Below, one piece after another: positions 1 through 6,478 of a stretch of 11,924 nucleotides of DNA. Source of the stretch: GWF2-50-93 sp049297395 (lineage in GTDB: Bacteria; Verrucomicrobiota; Lentisphaeria; Victivallales; GWF2-50-93); assembly GCA_049297395.1 (NCBI GenBank), contig JBAQUG010000002.1, positions 1-11,924 on the forward strand, read 5' to 3'. A model generated the notes under the pieces. That model made no database searches. It was not told the DNA's origin and saw only the letters and a program-made list of their open reading frames with translations. Positions within the stretch are counted from its first letter, which is position 1; every line of letters begins with the position of its first letter. A program made the position numbers and the translations under genes.

Positions 1-1061
1 ATGTATACCGGTTCTACTTTCTTTTTATCAGCCTGTTTCTGCAGCAAGGCATAAAGAGCTTCCGCCGCAGTTCCAATCTCCGTCACGACCTTGCCGATCG
101 GAAAAGGACAGATCATGTCCATTTCCCTGTTTTTATGGGTCGCTATTTTAAGCTGTGACGGAACCGAAATGTTTTTCTCTAGAATTCCCAGGATGACGCC
201 CGTCGCCACCGAATCAGGGGATATTATGATTCCGTCAGGACGCTTTTTGAGGCTCCATAAGTAAAGAAGGGCGTCATGTCCGAATCTCTCATGTGAGGAA
301 AATTTCCCTCCTCCAGCCATTTTCCGGGAAACAACAGCATCCATATCCAGGAATATTTTATTCTTTTCAGCTTCGGTCTTCAGGCGTGAAAATGATTTTG
401 CCCTGAATTCTGCGGAATCCAGTGATGGCGATATGAATCCGATGGACCGGCATCCCTTGTCGGCGAGATACTTGACCGCAAGGTGGTAGAACTGGCTGTC
501 GTCGTAATCGACACGGCATGGGATTTCCTCATTGCCGCTTACGAACGCCTCTGGCACGGGGAATTTCCTGATCCATGAAAGTGTTTCAAAGGGGAGGCCG
601 GCCGCGGCGATGGCGTCTATCTGGCGGGACGCGATCAGCTCCACAAGTTCCTGAAGCGGTTCTTTAAGCTTGTCATTAGGCCGTGTATCAGCTATGATAT
701 GGCATTCCTTGCCGTTCTTATTGAGGATATCCTTGAAGTTTTCTACCAAGAGGCGGATATATTGGTTCTTGGAATTCAACAGGGTATCGCCCGCCATGTA
801 AAAGGCGATTCTGTTCAGCTTCCCTGCCGGATCACGGACATATGTCCCTGATCCGTGGTATCTGACAAGAACCCCCTCCTTGACGAGTTTCCGCAGGGCG
901 ACGTTCATGGTCGAAGGAGGGACTTTTGCGAGTTCCGCAAGTTCCCTGTACGAGGGGATGCGCATTCCCGGAGTGTAGGCTCCGCTCCGGATTTTTTCAA
1001 GAATCCAATTCCTGACCGACATTCCCGGAATCCCGCTACAAATATCCGACTTATGTTTCAT
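1..1061 (-). CDS. GntR-type winged-helix regulator with LacI-like sugar-sensing domain (3' end outside window)
   Basis: My translation of the minus strand gives 353 codons with no stop up to the window edge, close to a full-length protein of this architecture. Residues about 12-77 form a GntR-type winged helix: a WILEKIRSGAYTPGMRIPS segment, a recognition-helix region around PPSTMNVALRKL, and a wing ending GSGTYVRD. Residues from about 83 onward resemble the LacI/periplasmic-binding-protein sensor fold, with alternating strands and helices such as NRIAFYMAGD, CRSIGFISPS and RPDGIIISPD. Such proteins normally repress sugar-use genes and release DNA when a small carbohydrate binds; the effector is unknown here. 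The start is fixed because an in-frame TGA lies 9 bases upstream of the ATG. The ribosome binding site is weak, and the pseudopilin gene ends only 17 bases upstream, so translational coupling is likely. I infer that it regulates the neighbouring exported enzyme and pseudopilin. Confidence 0.85.
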   Translation of the reverse strand, partial: MKHKSDICSGIPGMSVRNWILEKIRSGAYTPGMRIPSYRELAELAKVPPSTMNVALRKLVKEGVLVRYHGSGTYVRDPAGKLNRIAFYMAGDTLLNSKNQYIRLLVENFKDILNKNGKECHIIADTRPNDKLKEPLQELVELIASRQIDAIAAAGLPFETLSWIRKFPVPEAFVSGNEEIPCRVDYDDSQFYHLAVKYLADKGCRSIGFISPSLDSAEFRAKSFSRLKTEAEKNKIFLDMDAVVSRKMAGGGKFSSHERFGHDALLYLWSLKKRPDGIIISPDSVATGVILGILEKNISVPSQLKIATHKNREMDMICPFPIGKVVTEIGTAAEALYALLQKQADKKKVEPVY

Positions 1062-1078
1062 GCTGGCTCAACTTCTTT

Positions 1079-1930
1079 TTACGGCAAATTGTTCGTCCTG
1101 TATGTCCAGAGTTTGGAGGTATACTGGTCATTTCTAAGGTATTGGTCTGCGGATGGATTTGCGATACAATTATCCGTATTGCTCACCCACCTTCCCGAAC
1201 CATCGGTAAAGACGACATTGAATCCTGAAGGCGCAAAACTGCCTTTAGGATGACTCATCACATACGTTCCGCCGGAATTCAGATAGTAGAAATCGGCCAG
1301 AAGCAGGTAATTTGCAGCGGCGGCGTTGGAAAGCCGCTTTGGCGAAGTTGACTGGCAAGTCAAACTTGTATTGAATGAGTAATGTCCCTGCGAGGCATCG
1401 TTGCCGCCGGTCGTCACCTCAAACCATTGCTTGGCATAAGACAGGGAAGAATAGAGGGGACTGCCGGACTTATAGGACTGGGAGGGACAGTTCCATACGG
1501 GCGACAGATCCAAATACGCTCCCTTGCCGCCACTCTTCCAGCCTTGAGCGAGGAACCCCAATGCGCCATAATTTCCTGTTGCCATCCACATGTATGTGCC
1601 TTTCTGCTCCCTTATCCAACTGTCTGTAGCGTAAGGCAGCCAATCTGCATAATCTCCGGCATACATGTGAATTGACAGACCAATCTGCCTTTCATTGCCA
1701 AGGCACTGTGCGCGTTTCGCCTGTTCCTTTGCATTGCTAAGCGCAGGCAGCAGCATGGCCGCGAGAATTGCGATGATCGCAATCACAATGAGCAATTCGA
1801 TCAATGTAAACCGGCGCGACGGTTTGACGGTAAAACGGCTTGACAGTTCTTCTGTCTGGCTGTCCTGCCGTAATACCGGCTTGCCGGCTTGACGGATCCC
1901 CGTTTCCAATCCTTCAAAATAAGATTTCAT
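1079..1930 (-). CDS. Pseudopilin-like protein (prepilin-type N-terminal domain, H-Xn-DG C-terminus)
   Basis: A 283-residue protein with a type IV prepilin/type II secretion-like N-terminus: FTLIELLIVIAIIAILAAML at residues 41-60, including Glu45 (the conserved Glu5 of mature pilins), followed by LLPALSNAKEQAKRAQCLGN. The rest is a globular, Tyr/Ser/Gly-rich domain. Its C-terminal part carries a loose version of the processing-associated H-X9-DG motif: His227 and Asp243-Gly244 are separated by 15 residues. Prepilin peptidase would cut before Phe41, but the residue before the cut is Arg, not the usual Gly, and the 40-residue leader is very long. The start is well supported by GGAGGAGGAG (1933-1942) just upstream, and there is no alternative start codon before Phe41. 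Planctomycete, verrucomicrobial and lentisphaeral genomes carry many such proteins next to carbohydrate-degradation genes; their role is unclear. It lies between the secreted glycosidase-like gene and the regulator on the same strand. Confidence 0.85.
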   Translation of the reverse strand: MKSYFEGLETGIRQAGKPVLRQDSQTEELSSRFTVKPSRRFTLIELLIVIAIIAILAAMLLPALSNAKEQAKRAQCLGNERQIGLSIHMYAGDYADWLPYATDSWIREQKGTYMWMATGNYGALGFLAQGWKSGGKGAYLDLSPVWNCPSQSYKSGSPLYSSLSYAKQWFEVTTGGNDASQGHYSFNTSLTCQSTSPKRLSNAAAANYLLLADFYYLNSGGTYVMSHPKGSFAPSGFNVVFTDGSGRWVSNTDNCIANPSADQYLRNDQYTSKLWTYRTNNLP

Positions 1931-1932
1931 TT

Positions 1933-1942
1933 CTCCTCCTCC
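1933..1942 (-). promoter_or_regulatory. Strong ribosome binding site of the pseudopilin gene
   Basis: The minus strand reads GGAGGAGGAG followed by AA and the ATG. The distal GGAGG sits 7 bases from the start codon. This strong match decides the start and so confirms that the unusually long 40-residue prepilin leader is translated. Confidence 0.85.
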
Positions 1943-1957
1943 ATTTTATCTTATTGT

Positions 1958-1996
1958 ATGAGGCAATTGTAGAATTGCCTCATTTAACACAATCAA
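1958..1996 (-). promoter_or_regulatory. Possible internal promoter with an overlapping 26-base palindrome
   Basis: A perfect inverted repeat, ATGAGGCAATT (1958-1968) and AATTGCCTCAT (1973-1983), is separated by 4 bases. On the minus strand it contains a TACAAT hexamer (1966-1971) resembling a -10 box, with TTGATT (1991-1996) 19 bases upstream as a weak -35. A start of transcription near 1959 would give a leader of about 29 bases before the pseudopilin ATG. The layout fits an operator over a -10 box, perhaps for the adjacent GntR-type regulator. It could equally be an RNA hairpin in the leader. No U-run follows on either strand, so it is not a classical terminator. Confidence 0.4.
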
Positions 1997-2004
1997 GTAT
2001 GGCG

Positions 2005-2068
2005 TCCCGAGCGCCTAAAACAGCCTCGGGAAGCCTCGAGCCATCCCGAACTATTGCATCGGGATGGC
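2005..2068. repeat. Two tandem hairpins built on a shared TCCCGA/TCGGGA core
   Basis: Between the glycosidase-like and pseudopilin genes there are four copies of one 6-base core in alternating orientation: TCCCGA at 2005 and 2044, TCGGGA at 2026 and 2059. They form two neighbouring hairpins: a 7-base stem (2005-2011 with 2025-2031) and a 10-base stem GCCATCCCGA/TCGGGATGGC (2040-2049 with 2059-2068, 9-base loop). Because the cores are the same, other pairings (2005 with 2059, 2026 with 2044) are possible. No U-run follows either stem. Candidates are a REP-like element, an mRNA stability or processing element, or a conformational switch. Confidence 0.6.
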
Positions 2069-2089
2069 ATACTCCAAGAACATATGCTC

Positions 2090-2114
2090 AATTGTCCGCA
2101 GGTAAAAGACAATT
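2090..2114. repeat. Small inverted repeat just after the glycosidase-like gene
   Basis: AATTGTC (2090-2096) and GACAATT (2108-2114) form a 7-base stem with an 11-base loop, beginning 13 bases beyond the stop codon of the large minus-strand gene. There is no U-run on the minus strand, so at best it is a weak or processing-type 3' end structure. Confidence 0.4.
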
Positions 2115-2127
2115 TAACGGTTACCAT

Positions 2128-5100
2128 TCAAGGCCTCCATGCAAGATTGAGCTCGGGGACAGTCTGCTTGAAAACCCGGCTCGGCTCCGCACTGGTCGCC
2201 GGCGTCCAGCGCAGGATGTTCTCTCCATCCCTGACGACAAGGCCGCTGACATCGAGACTGCGCATGTGCGTCGGCGTTTGAATCACATTGTTGTTCAGAA
2301 TGATCCAGCCCAGATGAACCGGAGATTCCAGGAATACGCGTTTGCCCGGCCAGTTTTTTGGCAGAGTAAACTTTGTTTCCAGATAGGTGTATTCCACCGT
2401 CTCGCCTGGCTTGACCAGCGCATGAAAAACTCCCATGTCCTTCGCCGCCTGCCACGGCCCGGCAACCGGCATAACCGAGACTGGAGCTGTCTCCGCCTGA
2501 AGGTAGAAAATTCCGGTTACGCCGGCAGGCCGGAGGCGTTTCTGTCCTGAATCTGTGAGATGTCCGTCAACTTCCAAAGCCAGCGTTATTCTGCCATCCT
2601 TCACCTGCTCAGTGACATCGAGGGTAAAACTTCTGTCGCCCATCAGCACAAAAGGCTGCTTGACAGCAGCCGGCTGGCCGTCAATCCACATTCGTCCGTC
2701 CTGGCCAATGCCCCACGACCATTCCGAAACGAATACAAGGTTGACGATTTGTCCTTTCCATGACTCCGGCACCGCTATTTCCTTGCGGAAGCGGGCAACA
2801 GTATCTTCTGGCAGCCCCATCGCGGCGAAGCTGCCCAGCTTGACCGTTTTCCATTCAGCATCGGTGAAACCCGGCTGGCTCCATGCGGTATCCCCGCCCA
2901 CATCCGTGGTCATTTTCCAATCGGCTACGACGGGAAGGATATCCTCCGGCATGTTCTTAATCTCCGTTTTCGTCGGAGAAGGTACAGGCGTCAAGGCGCG
3001 CCAATGGCGTTGCTGGACGTCGAACCATCTCAGTACGGCATTTTTAAGGTCAGGGCGCGGCGCGGCGAAAAGACGGCTCTGCATGAGGCCATAAGAAGTC
3101 TCGGGAAGAAGGATGCGGTCCTCGCTCCATTTCACGGGAACACGCGGATGATCCTTCGCTGAAATTTCGACCAGTTCCGAAACCTGCGTCTCGCGACGGA
3201 TGCTGACGGCCGCCTTCGCCTCGTTATCCCCTTTGCTGGTCATGCGGGCTACGGGATATAAATCATAGATGCCGTTCTTGCTGACCCAGCGTTCCGCCCA
3301 GACATCCTGGCTGCCTGTCCAGCTGTCGCGGGGAACGCCGACGGCGGAAAGGAATTCATCGAGCACCAGTTGCCGTTTTTCCTCGTTCCACCATACTCCT
3401 CCAACATCTTTCAGCTTATAGAAGAACGGCGTGCCGAGAATAATCAGACGCCCCTTGCCCACATGCATGTCAACCACCGCCATTGACCCGTCATCCACCC
3501 AGTTCGCAACCGCGATGTCCTTGCCCGCGCCGCTCAGGCCGACCGCTCCGGTAAATTCATTGCCTTGCCAGTCAATGCATACGCCCCGCCCTTCACATTG
3601 CTTCCCCTGCAGTGAAGGGAACAGGGACTGCTTGTCCGTGAAACTGATTTTCCCAAGAGGCCAGTCGTGGTGAACCGTTGATGAAGTGACATATTTCGGA
3701 ATCACCTTCAGACCGAAAGCTGCTGCCAGCGGCCAGGCATCGGCGCGTTCCGGCAGGTGTTGTCCGGTATGATGCTGGGCGATGAATATCCCACCGCCTT
3801 GAATGTATTTCTTAATACCCTCGACATCATCATGGGTCATTAATACAGTACCGTCATCGATCACTACGGGAAACTTGTTTATGTTTCCATTGGTGATATC
3901 CGGCACCTCCGCATAGGCGAAGTTCCGCCCCACCCCCTGCAGGGCTCCCCGTCCGAGATCCCAATTCCACGGCTCGCCAAACCCCAGGCGTATGGCGCGC
4001 GTTGAGCGCAAGATGGCGATGGCGGGCAATGGCAGATCCATTTTCCCGATGCAATGCATAAGGTCGAGATTCTTGTCAACCCAGCCGCCAACCTCTGGCG
4101 CCGTTTCCTTCCGGTAGGCGGAAACGGTGAAGACCAGATCCACCGCGCTGTTGCCATACATCAGGTAATACGTCATTGCCGCCTGCATCGCAGCGACGGT
4201 CGAAGGCGGTCCCCCCTGCTCACAGCTATAGGGCAGGCCATGAGTAACGCCCAGCCGCGCGCCGAACATCGGGCACCAGTATGCGCCAGCGCCCCCGGTA
4301 TCGTGCTGGTAGGCCCCGTAACGTTCGCACAAATCCGTAACCACATCCTGAAGGTCAATATTAGCGCACAACTTCAGCGGACGGTTCGGATCGCCTTGGC
4401 GCATTGCCCGCAATGTATTCTCCACAGATTGCATGCGCAGCCAGGTGTCAAACTGAACGGCGTCAAACCATAGGCGGTTCTCCGCTTCCGTCATGTGCGG
4501 ATAATCGCGGAGCGGCGTGGCACCCAGGAAAATATAACCTGGTATTGGATTCCCGAGAGTATTGATGAAGATCCGGTTCTCTCCGATCCTGATGGCGCCA
4601 CCCACGTCGAGGCACTGATCAAAGTTGTTGTCGTCCCTGCCCCGGTTGAATTTTCCCAGTGCATATCCGTTGACATACACGTCAAAGAGAGGTGTATGTA
4701 ATTCGCTGCTATACCCCTTGTTTCGGGAAATGTGCAGATATTTCAATGTTGAGATCTGTTCGGCATTGACGGTAAACGAACGCCTCAGCCAGTAATCTGG
4801 AATTTTCTCGCGCCCCTTGAGATTTCTCGTACGTCCACCATTATACATGAGCAGCATCGGGTCATTGCAGTCCACAGGCTGCCAGCCAGTTCCCGGTGTG
4901 CTCCCGTCAAGATACCACTTTGCCGCCGTACCCGCCTTTTCACGGTCCGCATGTCCTTCCCAGACACCTGTCAGATCAAGACATTTTTCGTCGAATCCGA
5001 TAAAATCCTGCGGACATGGCACCTGCACATCGTCCCAGGAGCGGTAGGCGTCCTGCCGTCCCTTATGCACGAGTCCGACCTTCTGCAAATCCATTCCCAG

Positions 5101-6084
5101 TTTATTTTTCAGGTAATCGTGCCAGAGTTTTTTTGTCTCCGGCATGCCCGCCACAAACGCCAGATCCAGAACGCCTGCGGAACACATTTCACTGACTGCG
5201 AAGTTGGCGAGAAAATTCGGATCTGGATTCAGTCCTTCGGCAAAACGGCGACGGAAATCCTGGAGGTACGGATCTAGTACCGGCACCGGTTCCGTGCCTC
5301 CCGAAGGCCCTATAAATCCAGAGGCTGCACCATTCACCCAGAAGCACGGCCACGCCACTTTGAACAACTCTGCGTGTTTCACGTACGGAAGCGGTTCGCG
5401 GTTCCAGATGCTTGCCGTCTGATACGGCCATAAATAGGTGCGGAAGGGAATATCATACTCTTTTGCCATTGAGGAGAACCAATCAGTGATGGAGGTGTCC
5501 AGAAGACCCGGCTGGACAAAGCGTTGATAGGATGGAGGTTGCGCCGTAAGGGTGAATTTACGCTCCTTTGCCCACTCGAAATCTCCGGGAATATCGACGG
5601 GGGCGCCGCCGCCGCCCCACCAGACACCGGTTCCAGCGTTGTCAAAGCAGTCAAGCCAGCGGGGATAAGCTCTTTCAGGAACAGCTTTCAATGCGGACGC
5701 ATTGTTCTGCTTCGCCCATTTCAGCATGGCTTCTTTTGATTTTGAAAAAAGAATGATACATTTTTTTTCGTCAAGTCCTATCAGCCAGAATGCATTGTCA
5801 TCGAGTCCTATAAGAGTGCCTCCGAAGTTTTCCGACGGCAGTTTTTTGAGATCTCCGAATCCTAGGAGATCGGCCTGGAATTTTGATCCGATGACGGCCG
5901 CGTGTCCAGCATCTTCGGCGGAGAAGGTAAAGCATGTGTTTGAGGAATTCTTGTCTTCGTCGTATTTAGCGGAAAGATCAACTTTTCCAAAACCCCGAAG
6001 CGTCGCCGGCGCTCCTGAGACAGGAGAAAATGCAAGTGAAAAAAACGTCAGGATCAGGGAGAAATGAAGCAATTTAATTCTCAT
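2128..6084 (-). CDS. Large exported glycosidase-like protein (clan GH-A/GH42-like multidomain architecture)
   Basis: A 1318-residue protein. The start is the ATG at 6082-6084, because GGAG (6091-6094) sits 6 bases upstream; a TTG four codons earlier would overlap that site. Residues 1 to about 25 are a signal peptide (MRIKLLHF, a hydrophobic core, then PVSGA). Two stretches (about 140-360 and 530-685) look like halves of a TIM barrel, interrupted at about 368-526 by a jelly-roll galactose-binding-like domain (FDVYVNGYALGKF, IGENRIFINTLG). Glu299 (VSEM) and Glu622 (SCEQGGPP, after a GGAGAYW segment) are candidate catalytic acids, by analogy with GH-A enzymes. Residues about 685-915 resemble the GATase-like trimerisation domain of GH42 (VEGIKKYIQGGGIFIAQHH). 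Two more beta-sandwich domains end the protein (about 1050-1195 and 1205-1318). Substrate and family membership are inferred, not shown. It probably acts outside the cytoplasm on a polysaccharide or glycan. Confidence 0.65.
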   Translation of the reverse strand: MRIKLLHFSLILTFFSLAFSPVSGAPATLRGFGKVDLSAKYDEDKNSSNTCFTFSAEDAGHAAVIGSKFQADLLGFGDLKKLPSENFGGTLIGLDDNAFWLIGLDEKKCIILFSKSKEAMLKWAKQNNASALKAVPERAYPRWLDCFDNAGTGVWWGGGGAPVDIPGDFEWAKERKFTLTAQPPSYQRFVQPGLLDTSITDWFSSMAKEYDIPFRTYLWPYQTASIWNREPLPYVKHAELFKVAWPCFWVNGAASGFIGPSGGTEPVPVLDPYLQDFRRRFAEGLNPDPNFLANFAVSEMCSAGVLDLAFVAGMPETKKLWHDYLKNKLGMDLQKVGLVHKGRQDAYRSWDDVQVPCPQDFIGFDEKCLDLTGVWEGHADREKAGTAAKWYLDGSTPGTGWQPVDCNDPMLLMYNGGRTRNLKGREKIPDYWLRRSFTVNAEQISTLKYLHISRNKGYSSELHTPLFDVYVNGYALGKFNRGRDDNNFDQCLDVGGAIRIGENRIFINTLGNPIPGYIFLGATPLRDYPHMTEAENRLWFDAVQFDTWLRMQSVENTLRAMRQGDPNRPLKLCANIDLQDVVTDLCERYGAYQHDTGGAGAYWCPMFGARLGVTHGLPYSCEQGGPPSTVAAMQAAMTYYLMYGNSAVDLVFTVSAYRKETAPEVGGWVDKNLDLMHCIGKMDLPLPAIAILRSTRAIRLGFGEPWNWDLGRGALQGVGRNFAYAEVPDITNGNINKFPVVIDDGTVLMTHDDVEGIKKYIQGGGIFIAQHHTGQHLPERADAWPLAAAFGLKVIPKYVTSSTVHHDWPLGKISFTDKQSLFPSLQGKQCEGRGVCIDWQGNEFTGAVGLSGAGKDIAVANWVDDGSMAVVDMHVGKGRLIILGTPFFYKLKDVGGVWWNEEKRQLVLDEFLSAVGVPRDSWTGSQDVWAERWVSKNGIYDLYPVARMTSKGDNEAKAAVSIRRETQVSELVEISAKDHPRVPVKWSEDRILLPETSYGLMQSRLFAAPRPDLKNAVLRWFDVQQRHWRALTPVPSPTKTEIKNMPEDILPVVADWKMTTDVGGDTAWSQPGFTDAEWKTVKLGSFAAMGLPEDTVARFRKEIAVPESWKGQIVNLVFVSEWSWGIGQDGRMWIDGQPAAVKQPFVLMGDRSFTLDVTEQVKDGRITLALEVDGHLTDSGQKRLRPAGVTGIFYLQAETAPVSVMPVAGPWQAAKDMGVFHALVKPGETVEYTYLETKFTLPKNWPGKRVFLESPVHLGWIILNNNVIQTPTHMRSLDVSGLVVRDGENILRWTPATSAEPSRVFKQTVPELNLAWRP

Positions 6085-6090
6085 GTCGGA

Positions 6091-6094
6091 CTCC
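6091..6094 (-). promoter_or_regulatory. Ribosome binding site deciding the start of the large exported gene
   Basis: GGAG on the minus strand lies 6 bases before the ATG at 6082-6084. The upstream in-frame TTG overlaps this element and would lengthen the signal peptide with acidic residues (ESD), so the ATG is preferred. Confidence 0.75.
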
Positions 6095-6127
6095 AATTTT
6101 AAATTGTAATTTCAGAATCACACAATT

Positions 6128-6155
6128 ATCATAATCACTTTAATCACTTTGTCAA
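6128..6155 (-). promoter_or_regulatory. Sigma-70-type promoter of the glycosidase-like gene
   Basis: On the minus strand a perfect -35 TTGACA (6150-6155) is separated by 16 bases from TATGAT (6128-6133), a 5 of 6 match to the -10 box. Transcription would start near 6121, giving a leader of about 37 bases. The spacer consists of two tandem copies of a 9-base unit (AATCACTTT on the plus strand, 6133-6150), and an 11-base palindrome ATTATCATAAT (6125-6135) covers the -10. Both are plausible regulator binding sites. Confidence 0.65.
6133..6150. repeat. Tandem 9-base repeat inside the promoter spacer
   Basis: AATCACTTT occurs twice back to back (6133-6141 and 6142-6150), filling the space between the -35 and -10 boxes of the large exported gene. 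The position suits an operator, but binding by the neighbouring GntR-type protein is only inferred. Confidence 0.5.
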
Positions 6156-6174
6156 GCACGGATTACGGTATTCC

Positions 6175-6205
6175 ATAATGAAATCATTTATCTGAAAAAG
6201 TATAG
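6175..6205 (-). repeat. Dispersed repeat, half copy, downstream of tRNA-Pro
   Basis: Read on the minus strand, these 31 bases match 11798-11828 of the plus strand at 29 positions; the mismatches are at the 6th and 21st bases. Similarity stops abruptly after the shared CATTAT. This copy lacks the second arm of the palindrome present in the right-hand copy. It begins 15 bases beyond the 3' end of the tRNA-Pro gene, in the tRNA's own reading direction. Confidence 0.6.
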
Positions 6206-6220
6206 GAGCGAAGGGGAGAA

Positions 6221-6298
6221 TGGTCGGGATGGTGAGATTCGAACTCACGACCTACAGACCCCCAGTCTGACGCGCTAACCAGGCTGCGCTACATCCCG
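6221..6298 (-). tRNA. tRNA-Pro (anticodon GGG), CCA encoded
   Basis: The 78-base minus-strand sequence folds as a cloverleaf. The acceptor stem is CGGGATG/CATCCCG, followed by A and an encoded CCA (6221-6223). The D stem is GCGC/GCGC around AGCCTGGTTA. The anticodon loop is CTGGGGG with anticodon GGG at 6261-6263, reading CCC. The T arm is GTGAG-TTCGAAT-CTCAC. The C1-G72 pair and A73 are typical of bacterial proline tRNAs. The outermost anticodon-stem pair (27-43) appears to be a U-U mismatch. It lies head-to-head with the following plus-strand gene and upstream of the minus-strand module. Confidence 0.95.
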
Positions 6299-6402
6299 AC
6301 ACCGGCACTTAAAATGTAGCAAAGGCGCTTTTTTTCAAGTTTAACAACGGAATAATCCAAAATTTAAGAAAATTTAGTTTTTTATTTGAAAGAATGGATA
6401 TT

Positions 6403-6432
6403 TTGTATAAAGTAATTGGATTGTATTATAAA
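6403..6432 (+). promoter_or_regulatory. Possible promoter of the small exported-protein gene
   Basis: A very AT-rich stretch upstream of 6479 contains TTGTAT (6403-6408), with TATTAT (6424-6429, 15-base spacer) or TATAAA (6427-6432, 18-base spacer) as -10 candidates. Chance matches are likely in such sequence. Confidence 0.3.
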
Positions 6433-6478
6433 TTTTATTAATTTTATTTTGAAAGCATCAGGGAAAGGACCTATAAAG

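Noticed and set aside
1840..2550. 236-codon plus-strand frame spanning the pseudopilin start and the end of the glycosidase-like gene
   Set aside because: It crosses two well-supported opposite-strand genes and their structured intergenic region; the translation has no domain or export features.
6224..6298. tRNA-Pro 3' end considered as a phage or island attachment site
   Set aside because: No integrase gene and no second copy of the tRNA 3' sequence in the window; the nearby 31-base repeat does not include tRNA sequence.
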